Below are positions 18,530 to 40,258 of a stretch of 64,000 nt of DNA, one piece after another (positions within the stretch are counted from its first letter, which is position 1; each line of letters starts with the position of its first letter). The position numbers were made by a program, and so were the translations under genes. The stretch lies in the NCBI GenBank assembly GCA_007449985.2, contig VIIQ02000776.1, positions 1-64,000 on the forward strand, in the 5' to 3' direction. The DNA comes from Desmodesmus armatus. Lineage: Eukaryota > Chlorophyta > Chlorophyceae > Sphaeropleales > Scenedesmaceae. Under the pieces are notes generated by a model. That model searched no databases. It was not told the origin of the DNA and saw nothing but the letters and a program-made list of their open reading frames with translations.

Positions 18530-21500
18530 CTAGAAGCGGCTACCTCCAGTAAATACTTTCTCCACCATAAGTGGTGCCCTGCTGCTGTACAGGCTGGCCT
18601 TCCACAGGCTGCCCTTGGCGTCCTTCTGTGTGTCACCTGTGACCTTCACTGTGCCATCAGCATCCACCTGCGAAGCACATGCAGCCCATGCCAGAGTTCA
18701 AATGGAATTGATGCTATGCAGTATAATTTCTACGTGAATAACAAGGTAGTTGCATGTGCGAGTGACTCATAATGACCGATGACGTCGATATGCCGCATAT
18801 CAAACAAGATGGTTTACTGACGGGGGATGGTTTACTGATGGGGGATATCCTGTCCCCGTCACCTCGTCATGAGCACTAGAATCTGGGTCACCCCTTAGGA
18901 TCAATGATGGGTCACGTGGGGTACAAATTGGCACCGCTGAGAGCTTGAGGGGGTGGCAATGCCGTGCAGCGCACCTGCCAAAACTGCTCCCCAGGTCCTC
19001 TGACGTCCGTCTGCTTGTTGAGGATAAACCATGCAGTTTCTGCAAGCACCTGGGGGTAGTCCAGCGGGTCCCTCGGGTAAGCAGAAGAAGCGCCGACGAC
19101 TGACAGCGCCCAGAGTGCCTCGTTCTGCACCCACCACAGCTTTGCCTTGCTTGTGGGGGTCTCAAAGAAGCCTCCGTGCTCCTTGTCGTAAGCGTGCAAC
19201 AATGCTTTGGTCCCAAGGTTCCCAGCAAACACCATGTATGCCGTACGGCTGTCTGTGTTGAGGAACTCGTTGCCTGTATGAGTGACCACATTGTGCCTTG
19301 TACCCAACGCGACATCCCTCTGACTGAGGGCCTCCATCACTTGAGGGTTCGAGACGGCCTCGGCAATCAGAGTGCTCAACTGCAGATTGTAGCCTGTGGT
19401 GCAAGTCAAAGAAAATTGCGGCATGTGTGTGGGCGGGTCAGTTTTGGCGACTTAGCTTGGGAAGGGGACATTGCAGAATATCCTCCGTCCATGTGCACCA
19501 CATGCTCAGTGCATCCCTGCGGTTCAGCTGCTGAGGTTGCATTCATCATCAGCTCAAGGTGGGTTGAGGCCAAAACATCGCAGTGAGCACCTTGGCAGTC
19601 AATGTTGACCGCCAATGTACCCTAAATTGACCTCAAAAACTACATGTTGGTCTGGGTTGTGCTGCTGCCAGCAGTGCGGGATGTAGTCAACACACACAGG
19701 TGCATCATGATGGTATGCATTCAGGGCACTGATTGAGCACTGTAGGCTAGCTATTGACTGCTGGCAGCAGTACTTTGGCAAAAGCCTTTTGATACATACA
19801 TTGTATCTACAGTAGTAGCCCCGAGCTACTGAGCCCAGGCTGGGCTACTGAGCAGCTCGCATGCATTGTGTTTGTAGGGCATGTCTTATCACTTGGATGC
19901 ACACCCCTGACATCACATGCAGCACATGACAGCGGAACGCCCTGAGGGTTCTTGTATAAACACAAAACAGCCGATCAATGACTGTGTAGGGCACAACGGT
20001 TGCGCCCTACACAGCTGCAACGCCACCACCATAGATCATCTACCTACCAGAAGGCCCTGCAGAGTTGCAGCGGCTGGCCAGTCCAACCCAATCCACTCAA
20101 CCACAATAAGCCCTTGGTGGTGTGTTTTTTTTTGGGGGGCTGGTCTTGTTTGCCGGTCTTGCTGCAGGTGTTTCTTGCAGGTGTGTCTTCCCAGTTCATC
20201 CCGTGTGGAGAGTACCGCTCAGCGGTGAAAGTATCCACTTGTAACACTGTATCGGCAAGGCAGGGCCCCCGGTCAGGGCCGGTGGCAGGGGGCTGCCGCC
20301 GGTGCCGGTGCCTGCGGAGCGTAGCCTGCTGTCACACGTAGGATAAACCGGTGCCTGCAGTTACAAGGGGGGGCAAGGGGTGTCTCTCTCCTTTCCTGCA
20401 ACATCAAGCAAACGGGCGCAGTGGAAGTCAGTGATGGGCTCAGGTCACTTTGTGTTGTGTGCAACATGCCACTGTCCGCTGTTGTTGGGCACTGACACTG
20501 GGTGCAACCACTCTCTGCACTTCAATCAGGTTACCGGCGCTGGCCGTGGCCCTCGCGCTTCGTTACTGTCGCTGCTGCAGCTCTCTTATGACAGGCTGGT
20601 GGTGTGGTACTCTGTCAAGCAACACAAAAGAGCTGCTGGGTTATCCAAGCTCAGCACTGCAGGGTTGGTACTGCAATGCCAACCTCCTTCTTGGGAGGGA
20701 CTGACTGTGTGGCCCTGAGTGGCCTGATTACACTGTGGCTGTGTGTGTATGCTTTCTTGTGCACGTGCTGCACGCTGTGGTTGAAAGCTGCTGTATGTAT
20801 TTACTGCACGGCAGGGGTTGCCTGCAATGCAAGCCTCCTTCGAGGGAGGGGTTACTTCCTGCAAGACCCTGTGGGCCTTGGGTTACTTCTTGTCCTCTTG
20901 GACGTTGTCGCTGCGACGTCTGTGGCGCGCAGGGTTAACTATGACAGGTTGTATACCTGTCTGTGCTGGGGGCTTGTTGCCCTGGACTGGCCTGATGGCC
21001 TGGCCTGATGGCCTGGACGGGGTTGGGAGATTGTTTGGTTACAACTCCGATAATGAGACGATAACTTTCGATAGCCTTGAGTAACACTCGAGTCAACTTT
21101 GACTGTGCACTGAAGGGGGACTTTGCCAACTTTGACCGGCGAACCAGCACCTTATATAGCCCTGCTCGGGTTACACCGTGGGCTTGTAACTTATCGTACA
21201 GGCCTCTGATGCACTCGATTGCCAGAACAAAGGGCTTCTAAGGAGTTGGTCAACCTTTTGGTCAACAATAACAGTGCTACAGGCTGCTCTCCTGAAAGTG
21301 GAAGCTGCCGGAGGAAGCTGCCGAGAAGCTGCTAGGAAGCTTCTAGGAAGCTTCTCGGAAGCTTCCTGCTGGGTCACTAGCAGACAAGAGGTAGCCTTTG
21401 ACTGGTCAAAACAGTTCATATTTGCAACAGCATTCAGCTCTGGGCAGCTCCACCCAGCTCCATCAAACGGGTGAGACGGAAGCAGAATAGCACAAAGCAG

Positions 21501-22128
21501 AACAGTAGTCTGCACGAGTACAGGACTGTCAGCACTGCATTGGCAAACTGCTGGGGAACTAAGGTGGCATGACAGGTTTGTAAGCTGCCAGGCTGGCTGA
21601 AGCACTAGTACTATAGCAGCCCAGAAGACAAGTCACCTGGCGATGACCACAGGGCATGTCTTCTGCTGCATACTAACAAACAACTGTGCACCAGCGGTGA
21701 CAGGGGCACCGGTGATGGATCCACAGTTGCTGGCTAAGCGTCAGGTGGCACCCGTCTGTCTTCAGACAAGGGTTGTGGCCATGCAAAGGTCACCAGATAC
21801 TAGAAGCCACACAGCACCGAAGCTAACAGCTGTGCACCAGCGGTGGCAGAGGCACCGATGGTGACGCTACAACACCCCCCCCCCCCCAATAAGTCGTGAT
21901 GTGACTAAATGTATGGAGAAACAGGAGCCCTGTGCCGGAAGATACTGCAATGCTTTGAACTCACCATAGTTGACAAGGTCTGTAGCAGCTGTCCAGTTGC
22001 CGTTTCCGCTTGCGGGGATGTACTCATTGTAGAAGAGACCCTTGCTGCTGAGGGGCAAGCGGTCAAACATGATGTCCAGCATCTCCATCAGCCGCTGCAG
22101 TACAGTGGCGTCTACGCCGTGACGGTAG

Positions 22129-22172
<44 letters not shown>

Positions 22173-24217
22173 ACAGCGTCTAAAACATGTCTGCGACGAC
22201 ATCAGGCCCAACAGTGTCGGATACTCCCATTGGGGCAAGGCCGAGGGAGTTGCCCGACACCTTGCACATACCATGTGCTTAACGTATTTCACGTCAACTT
22301 TCATAGTTGGGGTCGGAGGCAGCCCCGGGGTCCTGAGGTATGCATGCTTCAGGCAAACCCCCACATGCTGTCAGCCATGTGCTACCCACCGCGGGTGGCG
22401 TTGTGTAGAGCGATCAGTGCCTCAGTGGCGTGCATAAGAGTGCTGACGCTGCGGTTGGGAGTTGCCGGTTCACTGTAGCCGCCAGTGGTAGCGTTGTGCC
22501 ATGTGGCATCCAGGGCCTTGAAGGTAGACAGGGCAAGGTTTCTGGCTTGTACGCTGCCAAACACCTGGTAGTACTGACTGCAGGCAGGCACAAAACCGTG
22601 GCCAGCAGAACACCATCAGTGTAATTGACTGATGGGCATGCCATGACTTCAGTAGTGCAATGCTGGACCGTCCAGCCTTCACCTTCGGAAGCCACCTGAG
22701 CCACTTTCACTCCTATGCTTGGGTGATGCCAGTGGGTGCAATTTACAACTTACAAACAATCCCAAGAAAAGATCCTCGGTTGCAGCTCCAAACCAGGCCT
22801 TGGTTTCAAGCAAGATGCACACACCCACCTGAAAGCGTGTACCACTGTCCACTGGCCCACCATCGCCTTTTGGGAGTTGTTCCCAGAGGCTCCTGGCTTG
22901 CCCTCTCTTGTGACTGTGGTGTACCACAGACCGTCCTTGGGGTCTTGCATGTGCTTCACCACAAAGTCATATGCTGACTTTGCCATCTGTTGGGCGCTGG
23001 GTGTGCTGGAGTTGCCATGGCCCCGCTGATGGAAGGTACTGAAGGCCCTGTAAAAACAACACAAGGTCAGCAGCAAAGTGGCCAACTCAATCGGGCTGCC
23101 GGTTGAGGATGGCAATCTGTCAGGAGCGTCTGCTGCAAGTGCTATGGCAGGCTTGGCCAATATGTGAAATTGCACAAGTGAGCTGGAGAGCGGCAGCAAG
23201 CAGTGCATGACACGCTCTTTTTTCTTGCGCGTTTGGGACACTTTACTAAAATATTTGAAAAAATACGGCAAGGCTTGGCAAGTGAGGAACACAAGCAGCC
23301 TGCATGCAAGCCTCATGATTGTAGGCGCCTTTTTGGAACACCATGCACTTGAGGCCACAGCCAATGCCCGGCCAGCGCTAGTGGTACTTGGCATGTATTA
23401 TCGTGTTATCATGCCGTTGTTATCATGCGCATGTTTGAGTGGTGTGGTTGCCCTGGTGTGCTGCCCTTGACTCACCAGATGTGTCGTGCCTGTTGAACGA
23501 TGCCTTTGTCAGTGGGGCTGATGGGAGCCCCAGAGCGGTCCACGGTACCTGCAATTCAGGGAAAAGGTTGCCGCTGAGTAGTATTGTAATGCCACGGCGG
23601 GCACTGCTGGCAACGCTGTGGTCGATGTAACATGCGGTGTCACGCAATAATGCACATCCCGTATATGTAATGCACATCCCGTATACGTCATGCACATCTT
23701 GTGCGTTGTGAGAGTGCCACTTGGCAAGGGTGTTGCCCATCCACTGATTCACTGTGTACCCCCCCCCCAGCACTCACACTATGATCACAATGCATGCTGA
23801 TCGCTAGGGGTGCAAGTAGCCACATGTTGGCCTGGTGCATGTTACGGCCGATGTTGGCAGCGCCCCGTGCGCATGTGTGACTTTGCAACTCTTGCAAGGA
23901 TTGAGCAGACCTTGAATGTCCCGGAGTGGCACTAAGTAGAGCAGCATCCCAAGGGGAGGCTCACCATGGAAACCCCCAAACTCAGTGTCGAGGCCATGAC
24001 TCTTACAGAAGTTGAAGACACTGCGGTGGATGCTGCGCACATCTCTGAGGGCATCCCTGCTGTGTTCGAAGATCGAGAGTTTCTTCAGGGGACGGTCGAG
24101 GGGGTTGTTGCTCTCCTCTGGGGACCCGTACTCCTGGCAGAATAAGCCATCAGGCCAACTGCCGATCAACAGCAGCAGCAAGACAGCGCTCATTTGACAC
24201 CTGCGACGCTGCACCAT
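18530..24217 (-). CDS. Secreted N-acylglucosamine / cellobiose 2-epimerase-fold protein, probably not a standard epimerase
   Basis: Seven exons with consistent phases: 24217-23965, 23548-23476, 23047-22829, 22577-22390, 22111-21965, 19393-18975, 18667-18530; 478 residues. Start chosen because MVQRRRCQM plus a Leu-rich core gives a signal peptide (about 1-27). Family landmarks in order: EFGGFHG (79-85), KGIVQQARHIW (99-109), MVGQW..VHAF (171-181), TLMHATEAL (228-236), VNYGYNLQL (291-299), HGGFF (366-370), LWWVQNEAL (379-387), FWQVDADG (431-438), WKASLYSSRA (455-464). Active epimerases of this (alpha/alpha)6-barrel family have SYGHxxE and PYHxxR at the last sites. Here those His positions are Tyr295 and Ser461, while the His in TLMH (H231) is kept. 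Several N-x-S/T sites suit a secretory route. Intron 5 is 2.57 kb. Unlike the genes at 26-56 kb it has no exon-edge arrays. Confidence 0.82.
20640..21862. repeat. Short repeats inside the 2.6-kb intron of the epimerase-like gene
   Basis: Two paralogous stretches, TACTGCAATGCCAACCTCC near 20670 and CTGCAATGCAAGCCTCC near 20821, each precede a GGGAGGG block. A GGAAGCTTCT-type tandem repeat covers about 21295-21366. Two copies of a CTGTGCACCAGCGGTG phrase, each followed by GGCACCG, lie near 21685 and 21831. None has coding features. Confidence 0.55.
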
Positions 24218-26462
24218 TCTGCAAAGCCAAAAATACATCTAGCTGGATGAGAAACTGCAGTAACCAAGCAGGTGCGGGCGCTTTCAAGCCATGCGGGGGT
24301 GACCTGCAGCCTACCCGCGCGAAACCGCGCGGTGACCGTTTCACGTCGAGCTTAAAGGCGGCGGTTGAACATCGCAACAACATACGCTCTCGGATACAGC
24401 TGCGCAGCATTTTACCTTGAAATAAAGGTTGAACACGACCATGTCACGGCTTGCTGAGCTCCTTGGTGTGGCATTTTCGTTTTGTCAACTGCCTTCCAAC
24501 CAACGGCTAGGCGTCCCCATGCTATGCAAAAAACGGCATGCACCGCGGTGAGGCGGTGTACTAGGGATATAACAGCATCAGGGCTCGTAGGGATCAAGCT
24601 GTGCAGGAGCTGGGCAACAGCCGCTGAGCGTGACAGCAAGCCATGCACACGGTGGACTCCGTCCATACTATCAAAAAAGCGGGTTGCTCCACAAGTGCTG
24701 ACGTACTGCTGCCGCTGTAGGTTGTGGCCAGTGCCTGATGCCACAGCAAAGCCAGTGAAGAGGCTGCCTGTCTGCAGGGACAGTCGCCCATGCAAAAAGG
24801 CAGCGGCCCCCGGAGGCTGAACAAATGATATACCATAGAATATTATATAAACATAGATACTAGTATCTACCATACAAAATGGTTGGTACGTCCATGGGTC
24901 GTTGGCCGTGTCCTAGGGACTTGCGCACACTCCCCCCCCCCACCCCCCCACCCCCCCCCCCCCCACCACCACCACCACCACCACCACCACATCAGCACCA
25001 CCACAAGGCCCTTGGGAGGCTCCCATCTTTTCACAAGAAATGATTGGGACGCCTCCAGCAATGACGTTGGGACATGTTGCACGCCGCTACGGCACAGTGA
25101 CAACTGCTGTTGCAGTACTGGTGAGGCAGCAGCAAGAGCAGAAGCATAAGCTCCTGCGGCAGCAGGAGTAGCATGAAGGCGCAGCCGCTGCTGCACCTGC
25201 CATCAGCGCCCTCATGAATGGAGCTGCTGCTAGTATAGTATGCTCCTCATCTTGACTCTACTTTGGAAGAGCCAGCATTTTCCATTTGTGCCGTCTGGTA
25301 TGTTGTCCTGTATTTTCCTGCAGCTTTGTGCAAGAGCAGCCTATGTAACTGTATCACAACAGAACAGGGCCCAGCCGCCCGCTTCGAACAGGCTTCTAAC
25401 GGTTAGAAGCAAGCTCAGCTTTGAAACAGGACACGTCAGTGCCACATCTCAGTGTAGCAGCAGCTACAGCTGCCAGCCCGGCTGCAGTAAGGTGCCAGGA
25501 TTTGCACCTACATTGGTCCATAAAGGGCAGCTGCCAGGGGCAGGGAGGCAACATGCCAGCTCACAGTGATTGAGTCTGGATCACAGCAACACAACGAAAC
25601 AGCAGCAACAGGGTGAACCCGTGACACCCACCTCCCATGCAGTTGCCAGCGACAAATACTGATGCGCAGCCCCCAGTGTGACAGACAAATGAGGCGCAAA
25701 ACTTCCACAGCAGCTGTCTGACAGACATCAAATTTTGCTGCTTGAACGTCAAGTCAGTGACTTGCTGTGTTGTGCCGTGCCGTGCTGTGCTGTGCTGTGA
25801 CGTGCCGCATTCCAAGCGCAGGAAGGCCAACACACCACCATTGCAGACATCCCAGCCTTCCGAGGCACATTTACATTCACATGCCCCTGTATGTCAGCAA
25901 CACCAACACCAGATCAAAAGCTCCCCATGTGAACCAACACAGCTCATCCTGCAACTGCAGGCCCTGAGCGGCATGTCCATGTGTCTCCCCCTGCCCTTAC
26001 ACACCCAGTTCCAGACTCCCAACACAAAAAACCTTCAATTTTCCCCACCACCCCAAAGTTTGCAAGGTGGGACCCAGATGGCACTGCGCAGTGCCATGCT
26101 GGCACCCAGTGACTGGACATGTCGAAGATCAGAACATTGGACGACCTTCAGGCTGATTGATCCTGGATTCAATGTATTTACGTCCACTGTGTATGAGTTC
26201 ATACATCTTCCAACCCACTGCAGAACGCAAAACGCTGTAGAACCTGATCAACCAAATTGAAAGTGCACATAGCAGGGAATGCAGCTGACCGAAACGACAC
26301 ACTTGTAGCGAACCGAATGTGCTCCTGCACACTTGTAATCAGAAGATGCTTGCCACTTTGAAAAGCAACAGCAGTAGCCTGCAGGCCAGCAGTAGCAGAA
26401 GCAGTAGCAGTGGTCACTTGTCCAGTGCACTCAGGCCCCTTTGTCTTTGATCGTATCAAACT
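24218..26462. other. Divergent intergenic region between the epimerase-like gene and GAA1
   Basis: About 2.2 kb separating a minus-strand and a plus-strand gene, so it should contain both promoters. It holds a poly-C / (CCA)n tract at 24931-25000. A 172-codon plus frame at 25742-26260 has low-complexity composition and no domain. No clear TATA element could be assigned to either gene. Confidence 0.5.
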
Positions 26463-36236
<9,774 letters not shown>

Positions 36237-38125
36237 GGGCACATACTGCCCTGCAACACGGCAGAGCACAAACCTTGCGGTGACAGACGTGAATTGTGGT
36301 GTGTGGGTGTACGTGCCCATGTGGCTGTAGCAGCAAGCGCCAACAGAATTTGAGGGCACACACTGCTATGCAAGACGCACTGCGAGTAGCCTACTCGTAC
36401 AGTACTCGTGGTACGGTACTCGGGCACTCTTGTAACAGACACGCATGGTCGTCTGTTGGTGGTGTGCGATGCTGTTGGTGCTGGCTGTAGCAGCCATCAT
36501 GAGCAAAGTATGTGGGCGTGTGTGTCTAACACACACTGTGTCACTCACTGGAGGGGGCAAGCTGTACTCCTACAGTTCTTACAGTTTGATAATTGTAAAA
36601 AAAGCACACCCCACCACACAGAGATCACGAGTGGCACTGGCACAGCTACGGCAGCTGGGTCACACAGCTAGGCGGCCAAGTCGCTTGCAGCAGTTTACTC
36701 AGCACCATGAGAGCAGCAGCAGCAGCAATTGCTGTGGGGAAGCAGCAGCTGGGGCCTGTACATCGTGGCGTGTTGGTATCGGCTGCAGCAGCGAGAATTG
36801 AGCTTTTGATCCCTGCTGTGCTAGACTGTGCACACATGCGGCTGCTTGCGGCAAACTATCGTAGTCATATCCAACCTTGTCTTGGGACAAACCGTGCATA
36901 ACTGCAGGGGCCTTGCACCTACCCTCATACAACTGACATTGATATGTGCAACATCTTGTTCTGCAGACCTTGTTTTTGAGAGAAGGTCTGAAGCCTCTAC
37001 TACTGCTGCAGATGCAAGGTTGCCAAGCTTCAAAATCTGCATGCACTGCAGCGGCTGCATCGCACGGGCCGCTTGTTGGAAGGAGTCTGGCGAGGTTCAG
37101 AATATGTCATTATGTGGCGCAGCGCCTTGGCCTGAACATCAGTAATCTCAAATTAACCTTGCTGGGCAACACTGAGTGAGCAGCACGTCATCCTAGCTTG
37201 TGATGTCATTGGCGTGTGCTGTGGAGAGGCGCGTGCCGTGGAGATGCGGCGGGTGAAGCCTTGGCTGCAGTTGTGCAGGCGTTTGCACAAAGTCTGTCCT
37301 GTGTATAGTCTTTAGTACGTTGGCCTTAATAAAGCACCCATGTCAGCACACCGACGCCCATCTCCGGACGCTAGACGACTGCAGGCCACGCGGTGGCCAC
37401 CGTCGACTGCCGACCGACGCCGTCCTCGACACCGATCGCATGTCTGACATAGGGCGATGTCGACCTCAACGTCCAACAAGGGCGGATGCTCTCACACATT
37501 GTCATTCCATCTGAAGGTACTTATACAGGTGAGCCCGATGCCATATACAGGTGAGCCCGATGCCATTGGTGAAGGTCCTACAGGCCGACGTCGGTCGGCG
37601 ATGTCCAGGCCATGTCGAGCATCACACGATGTTTGGCATCGCCTGGACTCCGAAGATCGGCAATTTGGCATTATGGACTGAATACAGACGTTGAGAGAAG
37701 GCATAAGTCCGCTGCAATCAGTGTTCATTCACTCGATCAGGGTGAACAAAGCTGCAATTTCAGCCAGTACACGCCACCCCATCCCTTGAGTCCCCCCCTT
37801 CCGGGCAGGCAAACACGGTTGACAATTGTACACATGTTCATCATTGCGACACGTTTTCAGAGATTCATTGTCCATATGGCAACAAACTACCCAGTGCCGT
37901 GCAGCGCACCATCAGACCAACCCTGTGACCTGAAAACGATACGGGCGAGTTGCGGCCCTCAAAGCCAACAACACAAGCGCACGATTCTGTCAATCATCCA
38001 CAAGTTGCAGTTCATCCATCCCATACAGACACGATATCCAGTGACTGCACAGTCACAGAAACGTCACCCCTTATAACGGCTCAACCTCACTCTCAGAACG
38101 CGCGCTGCTGTTGCTGACACACCAT
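36237..38125. other. Convergent intergenic region between GAA1 and SYS1, with copies of the GAA1 terminal exon end
   Basis: Just after the GAA1 stop, the phrase 'GTGTGGG..GTAC.TGCCCATGTGG' and its GAGGGCACA follow-on recur at about 36300-36375, then again more degenerately near 36456-36520. So even the terminal exon has downstream partial copies, including the region around the stop. Farther on, a 21-base tandem pair (ATACAGGTGAGCCCGATGCC) occupies 37523-37563. No other gene is supported. Confidence 0.6.
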
Positions 38126-39641
38126 TCACTGTTGCCCCCGCCGTCCCTGCCCCCATGTTGTCGCCAGCTTGCTCCCTAAGCTGGGCTGGGAGGGTGAGGC
38201 CCGGACCAGTAGCTTCTTGCGGGAAAGGCCGCCACTACTGGCTGATAGGCCGGATGCTGCGCCAGGACCGCTGCTGCTGCCGCCACTGCCGGCTGCAAGA
38301 GTGCCTGGAAGTGACGACGGCAGTGCAAAATCGGCAGCACGGTTATAACCACCAGCTTCAGGTAGGATTTGGAGCAGTGCATGACCATCCTAGTGATTTG
38401 CTGTGCTGAACCTTCTGACTGTCACAACAACAACACAACGAAGAACAGCATGCATACCCCACACCACCGGCAGTGACACTGCACAACAAGGTCCACCTGA
38501 CTTTCAAGGACCATGCCAGTACGGGAGGGGGGAGGAGAGCCAGCAACACATCCCCAGAATTGCAACAGACTAGACTCACACCCAACCCACCTGCTAGGGG
38601 TGACGACATTTGCGTCAACTGGACAGCAGACCCCGGCCGAGCAGTAGCAGGCGGCAGCTGGCCCGGTGAAGCAGCAGTGCTAGCCGGCCCCCCACCAGGC
38701 CCGGCACTGCTGGTGAAGCTGCTACTGTTGCCGACGGCGGCAGCAGTGGCGGCGGCTGCGCCGGCGGCGGCTGCACCTGCTGCTGCTGCTGCTGCTGAGG
38801 AGCGCTGCAGGTTTGAGAGGCCGGCTCGTAGGCGGGGCCGCACTGGCTGGTCGGGGTCGTCTGGTGATTGGTAGGTGACATACAGTGCGGCAGAGCAAAA
38901 TGGAACAAATTCGTCAGGTGTAACAAGGAGCGAGTGAAATGCACGCATGAGGGAAGATCGTGCGATAGTATATCACGGTACGGTACTGTGCAGGGCATTA
39001 GATCAGATGGCTGGTCGGGACGGTCTGAGGTGGACATACAGTGCAGTGCAGAGCACACCCACCTGTAGGCAGTGCCGTCATCAGCACAGACACCTGGCCA
39101 GACTCCTCTCAACTCCACCCTCACCAACTTGCCCCCAACCCACAACTCCATCCACACCACACACCTGTGGAAAGTGCCACAACCCCAACCCCTCATGCCC
39201 CCTGCTTCATACATGATCCCCCCCCCCCATCCCCCCACCCACGAACGCACACATAACACACACCACCATCATCCCCTCCCCTCAATGCCGCACACCGTGT
39301 GCGGTGGCCATTTACCTGTAGGCAGTGCCATCATCGGCACCGACACCTGACCAGCCCCCCTCAAGTCCACCCTCAACCCCCCCCCCCCACCCCCCACCAC
39401 CACGCCGCAACTCCATCAAAGCACCTGTGCAAAGTGCCCCAACCCCAACCCCCCCCCTGCTTCATACATGCCCCCCCCCCCCACACACACACACATAGAC
39501 CCCCCCCCTTCTCCACAACCCCCTGCGAACACACCTGTTGGCAGTGCCATCATCGGCACTGACACCTGACCAGACTCCTTGCGCCCCCGCGCCAGGAACC
39601 CACTGCCCAGCCGCTGAGGTAAACCTGGTGGATAGGGAGGA

Positions 39642-39698
<57 letters not shown>

Positions 39699-39808
39699 CC
39701 ACTCTTAGTGGACTGCATGTGGCAGCAGGAAAGCCCGGACAACATCAGGCCTGGCATGGCTCTGCTAACACTCAAGACTGTCACGCAGACGACAGAGTCA
39801 GGCAGCAC

Positions 39809-39845
<37 letters not shown>

Positions 39846-40217
39846 TGCTATGGCAAGTTTTAGGAGTGTGGCCTGTAACGGTCAGACCCTTGCGAGTGAG
39901 GCAGGTAAAAGAGCCGCCTCACCCCCCCCCCACCCCCCCCCCCCACCCCCGGAATCTCGCCCTCCGCTGCCACACGCTCCGCCTACGACCTGCAGACCCC
40001 ACTCACACAGTGTTATCAAGCCCCACCAAGAATGAGGATAGCTTCCTCCCCCCTCTTCGAAAGCCCCCCCCCCTCCCTGAGCCTACACCCACTAACTTCA
40101 ACCACCCACCCACCCACTCACTCAGTGGTATGTCCTGCATCTCTCGCCGCACACAGAACCACTCCCCCAGCAGCACCATGATGACAAGGCCTAGCACGGT
40201 GGACGTCCACCTGTAAT

Positions 40218-40258
<41 letters not shown>

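Noticed and set aside
37320..37728. Frames with Asp/Arg-rich words near GC-rich inverted sequence
   Set aside because: Too short and without conserved features; possibly an old repeat.
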